From the NCBI RefSeq assembly GCF_018613535.1, contig NZ_JAGGQB010000002.1:62001-126000 (forward strand): a stretch of 64,000 bases of DNA, written 5' to 3'. Source of the DNA: Bacillus sp. ISL-51. Its GTDB lineage: Bacteria; Bacillota; Bacilli; Bacillales; Bacillaceae. Position 1 is the first letter of the stretch, and the number at the start of each line of letters is the position of its first letter. The position numbers were made by a program, and so were the translations under genes. A model generated the notes under the pieces. It ran no database searches, had not been told where the DNA came from, and saw nothing but the letters and a program-made list of their open reading frames with translations. Positions 35,190 through 44,663 of this stretch are shown here, one piece after another.

Positions 35190-36488
35190 TTAAGAAATCG
35201 TGATCGAACCGATGATAAGCGCACACACCGTCATCACAATTACGGCGAGAACCGCCCATTTCATCGCAAATTTCTGGTGCTCGTCAATGGATACTCCGAC
35301 AAGCCCGCATAATAAATGCGTAGACGGCACGAGCGGACTGAGCATATGAATCGGCTGGCCGATTATAGAAGCTCTTGCAATCTCCACCTTGTCTACACCG
35401 TAAGCCACGGCGGTTTCTGACAAAATGGGAAGCACGCCGTAAAAATACGCGTCATTCGGCATCAAAAAGGTGAAGATTCCGCTCGTTAAGGCCACAATCG
35501 CCGGAATAAACCCGCCCATTTGCTCCGGAATGAGCGATACGAGTGAAATGGCCATTTCATCAACCATCTTCGTACCCGTTAAAATTCCGGTAAACACACC
35601 TGCCGCAAAAATCATGGAACCGATCGCCAGCACATTGCTGGAATGGGCCGATATGCGTTCCCTTTGATCAGTAAGCTTCGGATAATTCACAATCAGCGCG
35701 ACACAAAATGCAATCAAAAAGAGCACCGTCAAATTCACTTTTCCGGAAACTAAAAACCCGACTAAAGAAAGCGTTAATAATAAATTGAACCGCCATAATT
35801 TCGGCCGCTTCCATTCATCCTCCACTGCCGCTGCGGTTTCATTTGTATGAGACGGCTGCTTCAGTTCAATGACGCCAAGGCGTTTCCGTTCAGCCCTTCC
35901 AAGCACATATGAAACCGCGATCATGCAAATCATTCCGCTGGCAATGACCGGAAGCATCGGCCCTGTCAGTTCTGCCGGGTCCACCCCAAGCGCACTCGCC
36001 GCGCGCGGCGTCGCTCCGCCCCATGGAATTGTATTCATGATCCCCATGCCGACGCCGGCGATTCCCGCTAAAATGATCGGACGGATTCCGAGCATTAAGT
36101 AAAGAGGCAGCATTGCGCTTGTGGTGATCATATACGTCGTTGAGCCGTCGCCGTCGAGCGCGACAAGCATTGTCAGCACGGCGGTCCCGACGACGATTTT
36201 TAACGGATCGCCTTTAACAAGCTTTAAAATACGGGCAACCATCGGATCAAATAAACCGGTGTCAATCATAATACCGAAATACAGAATCGCAAACATAATC
36301 ATGACCGCAATCGGCGCGACCTGTTCAATACCTGAGATCATCATCTCGCCGACCCGATGAAATGAAAATCCGGCGATTAATGCAAAGATGATCGGTGTCA
36401 ATACAAGCGCTGTTAAAACCGAGAGTCGTTTTGTCATGATCAGGACCATAAAGACAAACATCATAAGAAAGCCTAAGATTGCTAACAC
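35190..36488 (-). CDS. citM: Mg2+-citrate transporter CitM
   Basis: A 432-residue CitMHS-family secondary transporter that carries metal-complexed citrate with protons. About 12 hydrophobic segments and the family motifs ALDGDGSTTYMITTSAMLPLY (near residue 110) and FLMPNDAYFYGVLPI (near residue 345) are present. GTG 36488 follows AAGGGGGA by six bases. Expression in B. subtilis needs CitST and is repressed through a cre site; a perfect cre match lies 19 bp upstream of the start. Confidence 0.94.
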   Translation of the reverse strand: MLAILGFLMMFVFMVLIMTKRLSVLTALVLTPIIFALIAGFSFHRVGEMMISGIEQVAPIAVMIMFAILYFGIMIDTGLFDPMVARILKLVKGDPLKIVVGTAVLTMLVALDGDGSTTYMITTSAMLPLYLMLGIRPIILAGIAGVGMGIMNTIPWGGATPRAASALGVDPAELTGPMLPVIASGMICMIAVSYVLGRAERKRLGVIELKQPSHTNETAAAVEDEWKRPKLWRFNLLLTLSLVGFLVSGKVNLTVLFLIAFCVALIVNYPKLTDQRERISAHSSNVLAIGSMIFAAGVFTGILTGTKMVDEMAISLVSLIPEQMGGFIPAIVALTSGIFTFLMPNDAYFYGVLPILSETAVAYGVDKVEIARASIIGQPIHMLSPLVPSTHLLCGLVGVSIDEHQKFAMKWAVLAVIVMTVCALIIGSITIS

Positions 36489-36506
36489 ATTATGTCCCCC
36501 TTATTA

Positions 36507-36521
36507 TGAATACGCTTACAT
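36507..36521 (-). promoter_or_regulatory. cre site (CcpA) in the citM leader
   Basis: ATGTAAGCGTATTCA on the minus strand fits every defined position of WTGNAANCGNWNNCW. It lies between promoter and ribosome site, as in B. subtilis citM. The region upstream (36580-36640) is very A+T-rich and is the likely CitT target; that part is inference. Confidence 0.85.
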
Positions 36522-36654
36522 TTTAAAGGCCCGATTCCCCTTTATCCTGCCTTTTTGTCATCTTATGAAATTTAGATATTGAAGTAAATATTTTGGATTT
36601 TAAAGATTTTTAATTTTTTATAACCTTTTTGTTCTTTTTGTTCATTCACAAATC

Positions 36655-36686
36655 AAAAGAGCATTCCGCTTGCTGCAGAATGCTCA
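36655..36686 (-). terminator. Terminator of citS-citT-yflP
   Basis: TGAGCATTC / GAATGCTC stem, 14-nt loop, weak T-run; it begins in the yflP stop codon. Confidence 0.65.
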
Positions 36687-37646
36687 TTTTTCACTGCTCA
36701 TCATTTCTCTATAAAACTCCGTTTGCTCTTCTAAAAAACGTTTTGCACCGCTGCTGTTTTTATAAAAGCTTTCCCAATCCTGCCTTTTCATCATTCGCTT
36801 CCACTCTGCCGATGAGACAACTTTTTTCAAAGCCTGATCCCAATAGGCAATTTCACCTTCTGTCATCCCTTTCGGCCCCATGATGCCTCGCCAGTGCGCG
36901 AAGACAAACGGCACCCCCTGCTCTTTCCAAGTCGGAATATTGCTAAAGCCGGAGAGCCTTTTGTCAGATGTGACGGCCGCTAACGTGATATCGCCTTTTT
37001 TATAGGAGTCTCTCGCTTCTGAGATCGTCATTGATGCGGCATCTATGTCGTGCCTGATGAGCGCTTTAATGACATCCTTACTGCTTCCGTATTGAAAAAA
37101 GCGGATATCAAACGCAGAAATGCCCGCCATTTCTGCGGCTCTGGCAAAGGAAAGCTGATCATCATTTCCAAGCCCCGGCGCAAAGCCGATTCTTATGGCG
37201 CCGGGATGTTTCTTAATTTCATCCAGCAGCTGTTTTCCGCTTTTGATCTTTGAATCTTTCGGAAGAGCGACAGTCTGCCATTCCTTTGCAATAATCGCTA
37301 ATGGGGTAAAATCGGCGGCCTTCAGCCGGCTTTGTCCCAGAATTTCATTGCTCAGAAGCAGACTTGAGTTCATACTGACGATATTCGTTTTTCGTTCGTT
37401 TACATATTTCCAGCCGCTGTCGCCGCCTCCGCCCGGTTTGTAGACGATCTTTACCGGCCTTCCTAAAATGTCTTCGTGCTTGATTACCGATTGCACGGCT
37501 TTTGCCGTTGCGTCCCATCCCCCTTGGGGAGCTGCCGGAACGACAATCACAATCGGCCCGCCATCTAAATGGATGCTCGCGGTTTTTCGTCCGTCAAAAG
37601 AGACCAGTACCGTTACCATGATGAGAAGCAATCCCAACCGCTTCAT
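36684..37646 (-). CDS. yflP: Tricarboxylate-binding protein YflP (TctC/Bug family)
   Basis: A 320-residue extracytoplasmic solute-binding protein of the Bug/TctC family. Signal segment [17 protein letters not shown] is followed by the family start [33 protein letters not shown] and the DFTPLAII region. No lipobox cysteine is visible, so it is probably secreted or held by an uncleaved signal. There are no TctA/TctB membrane genes nearby, so it may act as a citrate co-sensor for CitS, as proposed for other orphan Bug proteins. ATG 37646 is preferred to 37655, which abuts the ribosome site. Twelve bases after citT. Confidence 0.85.
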   Translation of the reverse strand: MKRLGLLLIMVTVLVSFDGRKTASIHLDGGPIVIVVPAAPQGGWDATAKAVQSVIKHEDILGRPVKIVYKPGGGGDSGWKYVNERKTNIVSMNSSLLLSNEILGQSRLKAADFTPLAIIAKEWQTVALPKDSKIKSGKQLLDEIKKHPGAIRIGFAPGLGNDDQLSFARAAEMAGISAFDIRFFQYGSSKDVIKALIRHDIDAASMTISEARDSYKKGDITLAAVTSDKRLSGFSNIPTWKEQGVPFVFAHWRGIMGPKGMTEGEIAYWDQALKKVVSSAEWKRMMKRQDWESFYKNSSGAKRFLEEQTEFYREMMSSEK

Positions 37647-37658
37647 TTCTCCCATCCC

Positions 37659-38339
37659 TTACTCATTTGCTAAATAATACTTCCGTTCCGGCCTGCCGAT
37701 AATGCCGTATTCCAATTCAGCGAGCGCTTCTTCTTTGGCAACGAGGAACTCGGCGTAACGCCGCGCCGTTGTCCGGGACGCCCCCATTTTTTCACCCAGC
37801 TCTTCGGCCGTCATCCCCTTTTGAGCCGTGCGGAGCGCTTCTTTTATTTTCTGAAGTGTGATCGAATTAATCCCTGTCGGCAGATCATGGAGCTGTTTTT
37901 GTTCTTTCGCGTCACTTCCAAAATACATATCAACAACGGATTGACTCAGCTCCGGTTGTGAGAGCAGCCATTCTCTTTTCTCACGATATTGCAGAAGCAC
38001 TTGTGTAAATTTATGAGCTGAGACCGGTTTAATTAAATAATGAGAAATGCCCGATCTAAGCGCTTCTTGCAGCAGCCGGGTTTCGGTCGCCGCGGTAATC
38101 ACGATAATATCAACGGAAGGAAACCGGCGGCGAATCAGCGGAAGCAAGACGGTGCCAAGCTCGTCAGGCATATAAATGTCCAAAAGCAGCAGATCCGGCT
38201 TTTGTTTCTCAAGTAACGCCATAGTGTCTTTTGCGTTTACGGCTTTGCCGATGACATTGAATCCATCGAGATGCTCGATAAATTTTTCATGGATTTGCGC
38301 TATTCGAAAGTCGTCCTCCGCAATCGCGATGTTAATCAC
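37659..38339 (-). CDS. citT: Citrate response regulator CitT
   Basis: A 226-residue CitB/DcuR-type response regulator. The receiver domain has acidic D9-D10, phosphoacceptor D54 (LLLLDIYMP) and the LIKPVS lysine; the C-terminal helix-turn-helix is MTAEELGEKMGASRTTARRYAEFL. It activates citM. GTG 38339 follows GGGGGA by six bases and overlaps the citS TGA within ATGTGA, implying translational coupling. Confidence 0.93.
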   Translation of the reverse strand: MINIAIAEDDFRIAQIHEKFIEHLDGFNVIGKAVNAKDTMALLEKQKPDLLLLDIYMPDELGTVLLPLIRRRFPSVDIIVITAATETRLLQEALRSGISHYLIKPVSAHKFTQVLLQYREKREWLLSQPELSQSVVDMYFGSDAKEQKQLHDLPTGINSITLQKIKEALRTAQKGMTAEELGEKMGASRTTARRYAEFLVAKEEALAELEYGIIGRPERKYYLANE

Positions 38340-39940
38340 ATGGATTCCCCCTTGTGCCTTTCTTTCGGTATAAATACTGTAAATACTGCGCCGCCGCTTT
38401 TTTGATTGGAAATTTCGATCCACCCTTGTAATTCATTGACGGCTTCCTTCAGGTTGGCTAAACCGTAACCTCTCTTCGTTCCCTTTGAAGAGTACCCTTT
38501 TTGAAAAATGGTTTGTATTTTATCCGGCGGCACGCCGTCACCTGAGTCCGATACTTCTATGACGATATCCCTGCCGATATCGGTAATGAAAAAGGAAACC
38601 TTTCTCACCTTTTTTTCAGCTACGGCTTCGAATGCGTTATCGATTACATTTCCGATGATGGTAATCATCTGGGAAGAGCCTACATGCTTTGGCAGCGATT
38701 CCAAAAAACTATTTTCATCAATGGACAGCTGCACTTTTTTCTCAGAGGCCTTTCCCATTTTTCCTAATAATATGGCTTGGACCCGCTGTGAATGAATGTT
38801 TTGAAACAGGATTTCATGCTGCTCATTTTGAATGGCGTACTCTTCCTTGATCAGCTCAATGGCTTCATCGTATTCTCCAAGCTCCAGCAGACCGAGTATG
38901 GCATATAGCTTATTGGAAAATTCATGCGTTTGCGCACGCAGATCCTCTGAGTATTTTTTCATCTCAGTCAGCTTGCCGATCAGTTTCTTCAGCTCTGTTT
39001 TTTCACGGAAGCTTATGACCGCCCCATAATCTTGCCCGGCCTGGCTCATTTTTTTGATGTTCAATATCAATACTTTATCACCGGCGCGAACCTCCTGATT
39101 CGGCGCCGCTTCTCCTCCTGCCAAAACCGGCATCAGCTTTGCGTCAGGCATGATGTCTTCTATATGCCGGCCGACCAGCGGCATGGGAAGCTTCAGCATG
39201 TCGGCGGCGGATAAATTCATCATCGTTACCGCACCGTCTTTGTTCACGGCGATAATCCCTTCTTTTATGGCAAGAAGCATCGCATTGCGCTCTCTGTAGA
39301 GCGATGCTATTTCATGCGGTTCAAGGCCGAGTGTATCTTTGCGGATACTTTTTGCAAGCGCAGCCGCTCCCCCGATTCCGATGAGGAGCACCAAACATGC
39401 AAAATAGCTTAAATTCCATAGATGCTCCTTGATTCCTTTTTCAATCTCATCTTGTAAAAATTCGACCGTTACCGTGCCGACAACTTCGTTATGATCCTGT
39501 TCTTCCAAAATAACCGGCGCGCTTCCCCTCACGGCCTTCATCCCGTCTGATACGGGTGATCCGCCGAACATGACGGTTTTATTTTGCAGCTTTTGATTCC
39601 CGTCAGGAATGCTGCTGCGGGCGGAATGAAATGTGACGTTTCCCTTTTGATCAGTAATATAGACGGCATGCGCGCCTGCCTGCTCTTTCATTTGTTCTAT
39701 TACGTCTAAATTCTGAAAAGCATATTTATCCGCAAGCTGAAAGGCCTCTTTTACAGGCGGCATGTATGAAATGGTTTTGGCCGTTTGCACCGCCAGCTGT
39801 TCAGCCTGCTTTTGGCCTTCGTTTAATTGCTGAAAGGCAAAAATGACAGTAAGAGTACCGATAACAAGTATTAATAAAGCCGCGATTAAACCGGCTATTT
39901 TCATTTGCAGAGAGACATAAAACCGCTTCTCTTCTATCAC
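38336..39940 (-). CDS. citS: Citrate sensor histidine kinase CitS
   Basis: A 534-residue CitA/DcuS-type kinase. Membrane helices near residues 12-32 and 175-195 bracket an extracellular PAS-like sensor; a cytoplasmic PAS domain (RERNAMLLAIKEGIIAVNKDG) follows. The phosphoacceptor histidine lies in RAQTHEFSNKLYAILGLLE, and the HATPase part shows NVIDNAFEA and GDGVPP then RGYGLANLK. GTG 39940 follows AAAGGACGG. A TATGAT extended -10 (TGGTATGAT on the minus strand) lies in its leader. First gene of citS-citT-yflP. Confidence 0.94.
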   Translation of the reverse strand: MIEEKRFYVSLQMKIAGLIAALLILVIGTLTVIFAFQQLNEGQKQAEQLAVQTAKTISYMPPVKEAFQLADKYAFQNLDVIEQMKEQAGAHAVYITDQKGNVTFHSARSSIPDGNQKLQNKTVMFGGSPVSDGMKAVRGSAPVILEEQDHNEVVGTVTVEFLQDEIEKGIKEHLWNLSYFACLVLLIGIGGAAALAKSIRKDTLGLEPHEIASLYRERNAMLLAIKEGIIAVNKDGAVTMMNLSAADMLKLPMPLVGRHIEDIMPDAKLMPVLAGGEAAPNQEVRAGDKVLILNIKKMSQAGQDYGAVISFREKTELKKLIGKLTEMKKYSEDLRAQTHEFSNKLYAILGLLELGEYDEAIELIKEEYAIQNEQHEILFQNIHSQRVQAILLGKMGKASEKKVQLSIDENSFLESLPKHVGSSQMITIIGNVIDNAFEAVAEKKVRKVSFFITDIGRDIVIEVSDSGDGVPPDKIQTIFQKGYSSKGTKRGYGLANLKEAVNELQGWIEISNQKSGGAVFTVFIPKERHKGESM

Positions 39941-40118
39941 AGCACCAGCCGTCCTTTCTTCCTAAAATCATACCATTTTTTAAATCATTTATTTCTCATT
40001 CTTGAGAATTTTCGTGATCTTTTTCTCTTGTGATTTCTTTCGAAAGATGCAGATAGGTATAATTTTCCTCCAGGGCGGGATAAGAAGGATGAATCTTTTA
40101 TAACTGCGTAAACAAAAA
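39941..40118. other. Upstream region of citS
   Basis: No gene. On the minus strand an extended -10 TGGTATGAT lies close to citS. A perfect 12-bp palindrome TCTTTCGAAAGA (40036-40047) and an ATTCT-TG-AGAAT repeat nearer citS are possible regulatory sites. Confidence 0.45.
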
Positions 40119-40138
40119 AGACTGACAGAAGTCAGTCT
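40119..40138 (-). terminator. Hairpin left of the IS remnant
   Basis: AGACTGAC / GTCAGTCT, 8-bp stem with AGAA loop, T-run on the minus strand: stops transcription heading toward citS. A similar AGACTG...CAGTCT hairpin stands on the other side of the IS remnant. Confidence 0.6.
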
Positions 40139-40140
40139 CC

Positions 40141-40180
40141 AGCTTGTAGAGAAAACAACGTTTTTTCTACAAGCTTTTTT
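40141..40180 (+). terminator. Second hairpin left of the IS remnant
   Basis: AGCTTGTAGA / TCTACAAGCT, 10-bp stem, 15-nt loop, then TTTTT on the plus strand. Confidence 0.6.
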
Positions 40181-40236
40181 ATTTATAACATTTTCTAAAA
40201 TGATTTCATCAATATTCTAAAACTGAAAAAGAGCTC

Positions 40237-41545
40237 CCACATACCTAGCCTTGTTTGGCTAGGTATGTGGCAATCTTCTTCATATTTTGGCAAGCAGCTG
40301 TGAGGGGAACTTGTTCACTCACATTTTGGTTTCCCCTCAACCTGCCATAGCGAAGCCCATGCAGCTGTTTTGAATCTGTAAAGCTTCGCTCTATTTTTTT
40401 CTTTTTTTGTAGAGGCTTTTTCTTGAAACAGACAAGCGATTTTGTGCAATTTTTAAGCATAGGGCATGAGGAGCTTGTTTCGGGATTTGACTTATATGAC
40501 CTGTAGCCTTTGCGGTCGGTTGTTGAATAAGAGAGTGTTTGTCCATTCGGACAAATGTACCTGTCTTTTTTATTGTCGTACTGAAATTTCCACTTTGGAA
40601 ACAAGCCTCTGGCAAGATGATAACGTCTATGGGCGATAACGCAAAGGTATGACGGTCAGATCATCCTTTACATATGGGAGTCGTTAAATAGCCGGAATCA
40701 AGCGCAACAGCTTCTATTCGAAAACCAAATCGTGCGATTAGGTGCTAATTGGTCAAGATAAGGCACAGAATCATGGACATTTCCAGGTGTTACAAAGGCA
40801 TCGGTGATAATGTTGTGTTTCATATCCGTTGTTCGGTGATCTAAATAGAAAAAACCTTCTGGTTTGTTTTCACGATACAGGTATCCACTTTCTGGATTGG
40901 TTGTGCTGTGTCGGATTTCTTTTTTAGCTTTCACCTCCTCTTTGACTTTTAGTGCCTTTTTTCCGTGTTCCTCCCGATCTTCTTGAATGGCTTCATTTAA
41001 ATCCTTAATGTAGTTTTGTGTATCCTGTTCAATCGTTTTTCTTGTGTATTTATGTTTGTTGCATTGGCTTTCAGATGAGTTGAATCGGTGAATAGGACAC
41101 GCCCGCCCACCATATCATGATTGATGGCCTGAAGACGATCTCATCAAATATGTCTTGGAAGATGGTCGTATCTTTAAAGCGAGTGCGCCTGTTCCAGCTG
41201 ATGGTAGAGTGATGCGGAACTGGATCATTTATGTTCAATCCCAGAAACCATCTGTAAGCCATATTGTAGTAAATTTCTTTTTCAAGCTGTCTTTCTGAAC
41301 GGATACCATAGAGAATTAGCGGATCGAGTGAGGGGCGGCCTTTGTTTTCACTGTAATAGGGTTTAACTTTTTCAATGATAAAAGAAAAATCTATGTACTT
41401 ATCAATTTTACGGAGCAGATGATTTTCTTCGACGAGTTGGTCAAGCAGTACAAATTCAGCTTCGTGCTGAGAAGATTTTCTTGTGTGGAACATGAGAAAG
41501 ATCCTTTTGAAGTCTTTTCTCTATTATAAAATGGGGGAATGGATA
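40237..41545 (-). mobile_element. Decayed IS1182-family insertion sequence
   Basis: A transposase pseudogene with its own promoter-like region and a 3' hairpin: CCACATACCTAGCC / GGCTAGGTATGTGG (40237-40270, 14-bp perfect arms) overlaps the transposase stop. On the minus strand TTAAAA-17-TATAAT precedes the transposase start. It separates citS from yflS, which are neighbours in B. subtilis. The outer ends are not certain: I found no convincing terminal inverted repeat, so the limits given are approximate. Confidence 0.7.
40245..41493 (-). pseudogene. IS1182-family transposase, broken
   Basis: ATG 41493 behind AAAGGA opens a typical IS1182 transposase (FVLLDQLVEENHLLRKIDKY, then GRPSLDPLILYGIRS). 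Here about nine residues of the usual LF-rich helix between PLIL and GIRS are missing. The frame is lost after DIFDEIVF. A central part reappears at 40698-40934 (NPESGYLYRE... VTPGNVHDS), and the C-terminal part at 40245-40604 (CPNGQTLSYSTTDRKGYRSY, TYLAKQG at the end). At least two frame breaks plus deletions: not functional. Confidence 0.85.
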
Positions 41546-41549
41546 TTTT

Positions 41550-41589
41550 AAGGGAAAAATAAAGACTGTCGAGATTTTCTCGACAGTCT
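41550..41589 (-). terminator. Terminator of yflS
   Basis: AGACTGTCGAGA / TCTCGACAGTCT, 12-bp perfect stem with a 3-nt loop; the minus strand continues TTTATTTTT. Confidence 0.85.
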
Positions 41590-41614
41590 GAGGCAGATCG
41601 CATCTGCCTTCTTC

Positions 41615-43051
41615 TTACCACAAACCTAATACTTTCCACCATAAACCGCCGATCACAAGCCATGTGATGATATGGACGATCGACAGAATAAAGCCGATGG
41701 ACCACCATTTGCTTTGCGATACATAGCCCGCTCCGAAAAAGACCGGAGCCGCACCTGAGCCGTAATGCGTCGTTGAACCGAAAAGGTTGCTGAAAAACGC
41801 CAGGCTGAGCGCTGCCAAAAGCGGCGGAGCGCCTGCCGCCACGATCACAGCTAAAAATGCTGCATACATGGCACTGATATGTGCGGTTGCACTCGCAAAG
41901 AAGTAGTGGGTGTAATAATACACAATGATTAAAATCATAAATGCCACAATCCATGAGAAACCGGAAACGGAAGATTTCATCATATTACTGAACCAGGATA
42001 CCATGCCAAGCTCATTCAGGAAATTCGCCAGCATCACAAGCGCCGCAAACCAAGTCAGCGTATCCCATGCGCCTTGTTCTTTTTTGATATCCTCCCAAGT
42101 TAATACCTGAGACAAAAGCAGTACGGATAAACCGATTAAAGCCGTTGTCGTTGCATCGATATTCAAGCTTCCTCCGAAAATCCAAAGCACCAAAACCAAT
42201 AAAAAGACGATGACCATGGACAGCTCGGATTTTTTAAAAGGGCCCATTTCTTTCAGTTTCTCTGTTGCGATTTTAGCCGCATCCGGTGTTTCTTTAATTT
42301 CCGGCGGGTACAGCTTGTAAATCACGAGCGGTGTAATAATTAAACTCACCAATCCCGGTACAATCGCCGCAATAGCCCAGCTTGTCCACGTGATGTCCAC
42401 CCCTGCGACATCGTGTGCCAGCTTGGCGATCAGCGGGTTTGCCGCCATTGCCGTTAAAAACATGGCAGACGTGATCAAGTTCCCTTGAAAGCCGGTTTTT
42501 AATAAGAAAGCTCCGATTTTCCGTTCTGTTCCGTCTGCCGGCGTGGATCCGAATGTTTCGGATAATGATCTGATAATAGGAAAAATAATGCCGCCCGCCC
42601 GTGCCGTGTTGCTTGGTATGGCAGGTGATAAAATTAAATCACTGAAAAGCAGTGAATAAGAAAGCCCGAGTGTTTTCTTCCCGAACTTTTGTACGAATAC
42701 GTAAGAAATTCTGGCGCCCAGTCCGGTTTTAATAAATCCCCGGGAAATAAAAAAGGCGATAACAATCAGCCAGATTGTTTTGTTTCCAAAGCCGCTTAAC
42801 GTATTTTCGATTGATAACGTTCCCGTTAACGCGGTAACTGCCAATGCAAAAACTGCAATTGCGCCCATTGGCAAGGGCTTGGAGATAAAGCCGATAATTG
42901 TTGCGACAAAAATAGCGAACAAATGCCATGCTTTAGGTTCAAGTCCGGACGGCGCGGGAATAAACCAAATGATTAATCCCATAGCAACAGTAATAAGTAA
43001 AGGAATTAATTTCACTGCCTGCTGTTTTTTTGCGTCTTTTTCTGAAGCCAT
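41615..43051 (-). CDS. yflS: Dicarboxylate/malate transporter YflS (DASS family)
   Basis: A 478-residue divalent-anion:sodium symporter-family protein with about 12 membrane segments and the family motifs SNTARAGGIIFPI (near residue 145) and SNLFGSTTHYGSGAAPV (near residue 425). It transports malate, 2-oxoglutarate or similar acids. ATG 43051 follows AGGAGGAG. The leader holds an imperfect palindrome TTAACTAAGTTAA (43104-43116). It ends at the strong hairpin at 41550. Confidence 0.9.
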   Translation of the reverse strand: MASEKDAKKQQAVKLIPLLITVAMGLIIWFIPAPSGLEPKAWHLFAIFVATIIGFISKPLPMGAIAVFALAVTALTGTLSIENTLSGFGNKTIWLIVIAFFISRGFIKTGLGARISYVFVQKFGKKTLGLSYSLLFSDLILSPAIPSNTARAGGIIFPIIRSLSETFGSTPADGTERKIGAFLLKTGFQGNLITSAMFLTAMAANPLIAKLAHDVAGVDITWTSWAIAAIVPGLVSLIITPLVIYKLYPPEIKETPDAAKIATEKLKEMGPFKKSELSMVIVFLLVLVLWIFGGSLNIDATTTALIGLSVLLLSQVLTWEDIKKEQGAWDTLTWFAALVMLANFLNELGMVSWFSNMMKSSVSGFSWIVAFMILIIVYYYTHYFFASATAHISAMYAAFLAVIVAAGAPPLLAALSLAFFSNLFGSTTHYGSGAAPVFFGAGYVSQSKWWSIGFILSIVHIITWLVIGGLWWKVLGLW

Positions 43052-43132
43052 TACAGGTCTCCTCCTATTTTGTTATCTTCCATCCCCTATCCCATTTTAC
43101 TACTTAACTAAGTTAATAAACGTTTTTGTTAA

Positions 43133-43168
43133 TTAAAAAACACAAAGGAATTTTTTCCTTTGTGTTCC
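43133..43168 (-). terminator. Terminator of pel
   Basis: AACACAAAGGAA / TTCCTTTGTGTT, 12-bp stem, with TTTTTTAATT on the minus strand. Confidence 0.9.
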
Positions 43169-43175
43169 TTGTTTC

Positions 43176-44441
43176 TTATTTTAGTTTACCCGCACCCGCT
43201 TGGGATATAACATCTGATTTCACATTTGCAGCTGGACCGATTGAACCATACAGAGACGGCGTCCATCCGACAGACTGGCTCAATCCGTTGGCGGCTGACG
43301 CGTTAATCGCGGCGCCGTTCAAAAGGGTGCCGTCTTCATGAAGCGCTTTTCCGCCGCTGAAGACGCTGATTGTTTTATCGGCAGAGAGTCCCGGCACTTC
43401 AAAGGCGTTATTCTGGGCGTAAATTTTTGACGAATGGCCTACGCCCCATGCATAGCTGAAGGGATATGCAGCGCTTTTGCTGCCTGCATAGAAGTTATTA
43501 TAAATATGAACCTGTCCGTATCGGACCCGCGGTGCGCGCTGGACGATGTTTTGGTAATAGTTATGGTGAATGGTCACCTTTAATTTTTCGTCATCTGACG
43601 TCTTGCTGTCGCTATTTCCGATGACGGAGCCTTTATCATGGTCATTATATTTATTATAGGATAATGTCACATAATTCGCCCCGTTTGATATATCCGTCTG
43701 GCCGTCATGGTGCTGATATTTTCGCCCGTAATAGTGGGGAAAACCGCTGTCGGGATTCGATCCGTCATTAAATGTACAATGATCTATCCAGATGTGCGCC
43801 GCGCCGTTAATGGTGATATTGTCATATTCCGAATTCCAGTTGCCGCTATCGCCGTCAGTCGGGTCCCATTGCGGAAAATAGTCATATGCGTCTTGAAATT
43901 CAATGTTGCGGATGATGACATTATCGACTCCGCTCTTGATATTAAAATTCCCGCCTGTCACCTTGGCATTTGAGCCTGAACCGATGATGGTCGTATTCGA
44001 AGGAATATCAATCACGACTCTTGCCTTCTGGTTTTGCTGTGAGCGCTTCCTGGCGTCTTCCTGGGTGCCTGACGGCGCTTTTTTTCCCCATTTGCCCGGA
44101 TCGTACGCTTTCAGATAGGCATTGAGATCATAAGCCGCATCTTTATAATCGTTAAAACCGAGCGTTTTGTTATGATCATCCGTATTCAGATTAATTGTAC
44201 CTTGTATGTAAATAATTTTCGGCGTACTGTTGGCGCTTCCTCCTAATGCAGAAACAAGCTGTTGTCTGTTTGTTACAGTATACACATTGGATGAAGAAGC
44301 TTTTGCACCGCCGGTTGTTCCGCCGGCATAAGCTCCCCAGCCGTCATTTGACCCTAACGTCTGCCGGCCCAAGTCGGCGGCATGGACACCCGCCGGAATC
44401 ATACATAAACAAACGGCCAGCATAAAAAGCATTTTTTTCAT
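43176..44441 (-). CDS. pel: Secreted pectate lyase Pel
   Basis: A 421-residue PL1 polysaccharide lyase cleaving polygalacturonate with Ca2+. Signal peptide residues 1-21 (ends VHA). The parallel beta-helix carries the calcium Asp residues in IWIDHCTFNDGSN and YDYFPQWDPTDGDSG, and the catalytic arginine region RAPRVRYGQVHIYNNFY near residue 305. ATG 44441 follows GGGAGG by 11 bases. The upstream control region contains ComA-like half-sites and overlapping inverted repeats. Confidence 0.95.
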   Translation of the reverse strand: MKKMLFMLAVCLCMIPAGVHAADLGRQTLGSNDGWGAYAGGTTGGAKASSSNVYTVTNRQQLVSALGGSANSTPKIIYIQGTINLNTDDHNKTLGFNDYKDAAYDLNAYLKAYDPGKWGKKAPSGTQEDARKRSQQNQKARVVIDIPSNTTIIGSGSNAKVTGGNFNIKSGVDNVIIRNIEFQDAYDYFPQWDPTDGDSGNWNSEYDNITINGAAHIWIDHCTFNDGSNPDSGFPHYYGRKYQHHDGQTDISNGANYVTLSYNKYNDHDKGSVIGNSDSKTSDDEKLKVTIHHNYYQNIVQRAPRVRYGQVHIYNNFYAGSKSAAYPFSYAWGVGHSSKIYAQNNAFEVPGLSADKTISVFSGGKALHEDGTLLNGAAINASAANGLSQSVGWTPSLYGSIGPAANVKSDVISQAGAGKLK

Positions 44442-44476
44442 AAATTGCGTTCCTCCCAGGGCTTATTGTAAGAGTT

Positions 44477-44627
44477 TATTCCAATTTCTCACAATTTAAT
44501 TGTACCAAACGAAATTGGAATATTCACCGCAAATTTACTAAAATTGTATTTCAGTTTCATTGCGGCAGCCGCCCGGCAAATTGAGACTCTTCCTTTTCTG
44601 AAAACCGATTTCATGACCAACCGCAAA
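44477..44627 (-). promoter_or_regulatory. pel control region: extended -10, inverted repeats, ComA-like half-sites
   Basis: On the minus strand an extended -10 TGGTACAAT (44499-44507) has no good -35, as expected for an activated promoter. CCGCAAA/TTGCGG half-sites lie at 44527-44533, 44560-44565 (paired with CGGCAA at 44574-44579) and 44621-44627; ComA binds TTGCGG-type repeats, and pel is a ComA-regulon member in B. subtilis as I recall. A 12-bp inverted repeat (arms 44477-44488 and 44511-44522) and the palindrome ACAATTTAATTGT (44491-44503) overlap the -10. Confidence 0.55.
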
Positions 44628-44663
44628 CTTGCCAGATGTAAATTTCGTTTTTGCGGAAACGGC

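Noticed and set aside
40141-40180. Possible terminal inverted repeat of the IS element
   Set aside because: Compared with sequence at 41540-41590: only scattered identity, so the element ends could not be fixed from it.
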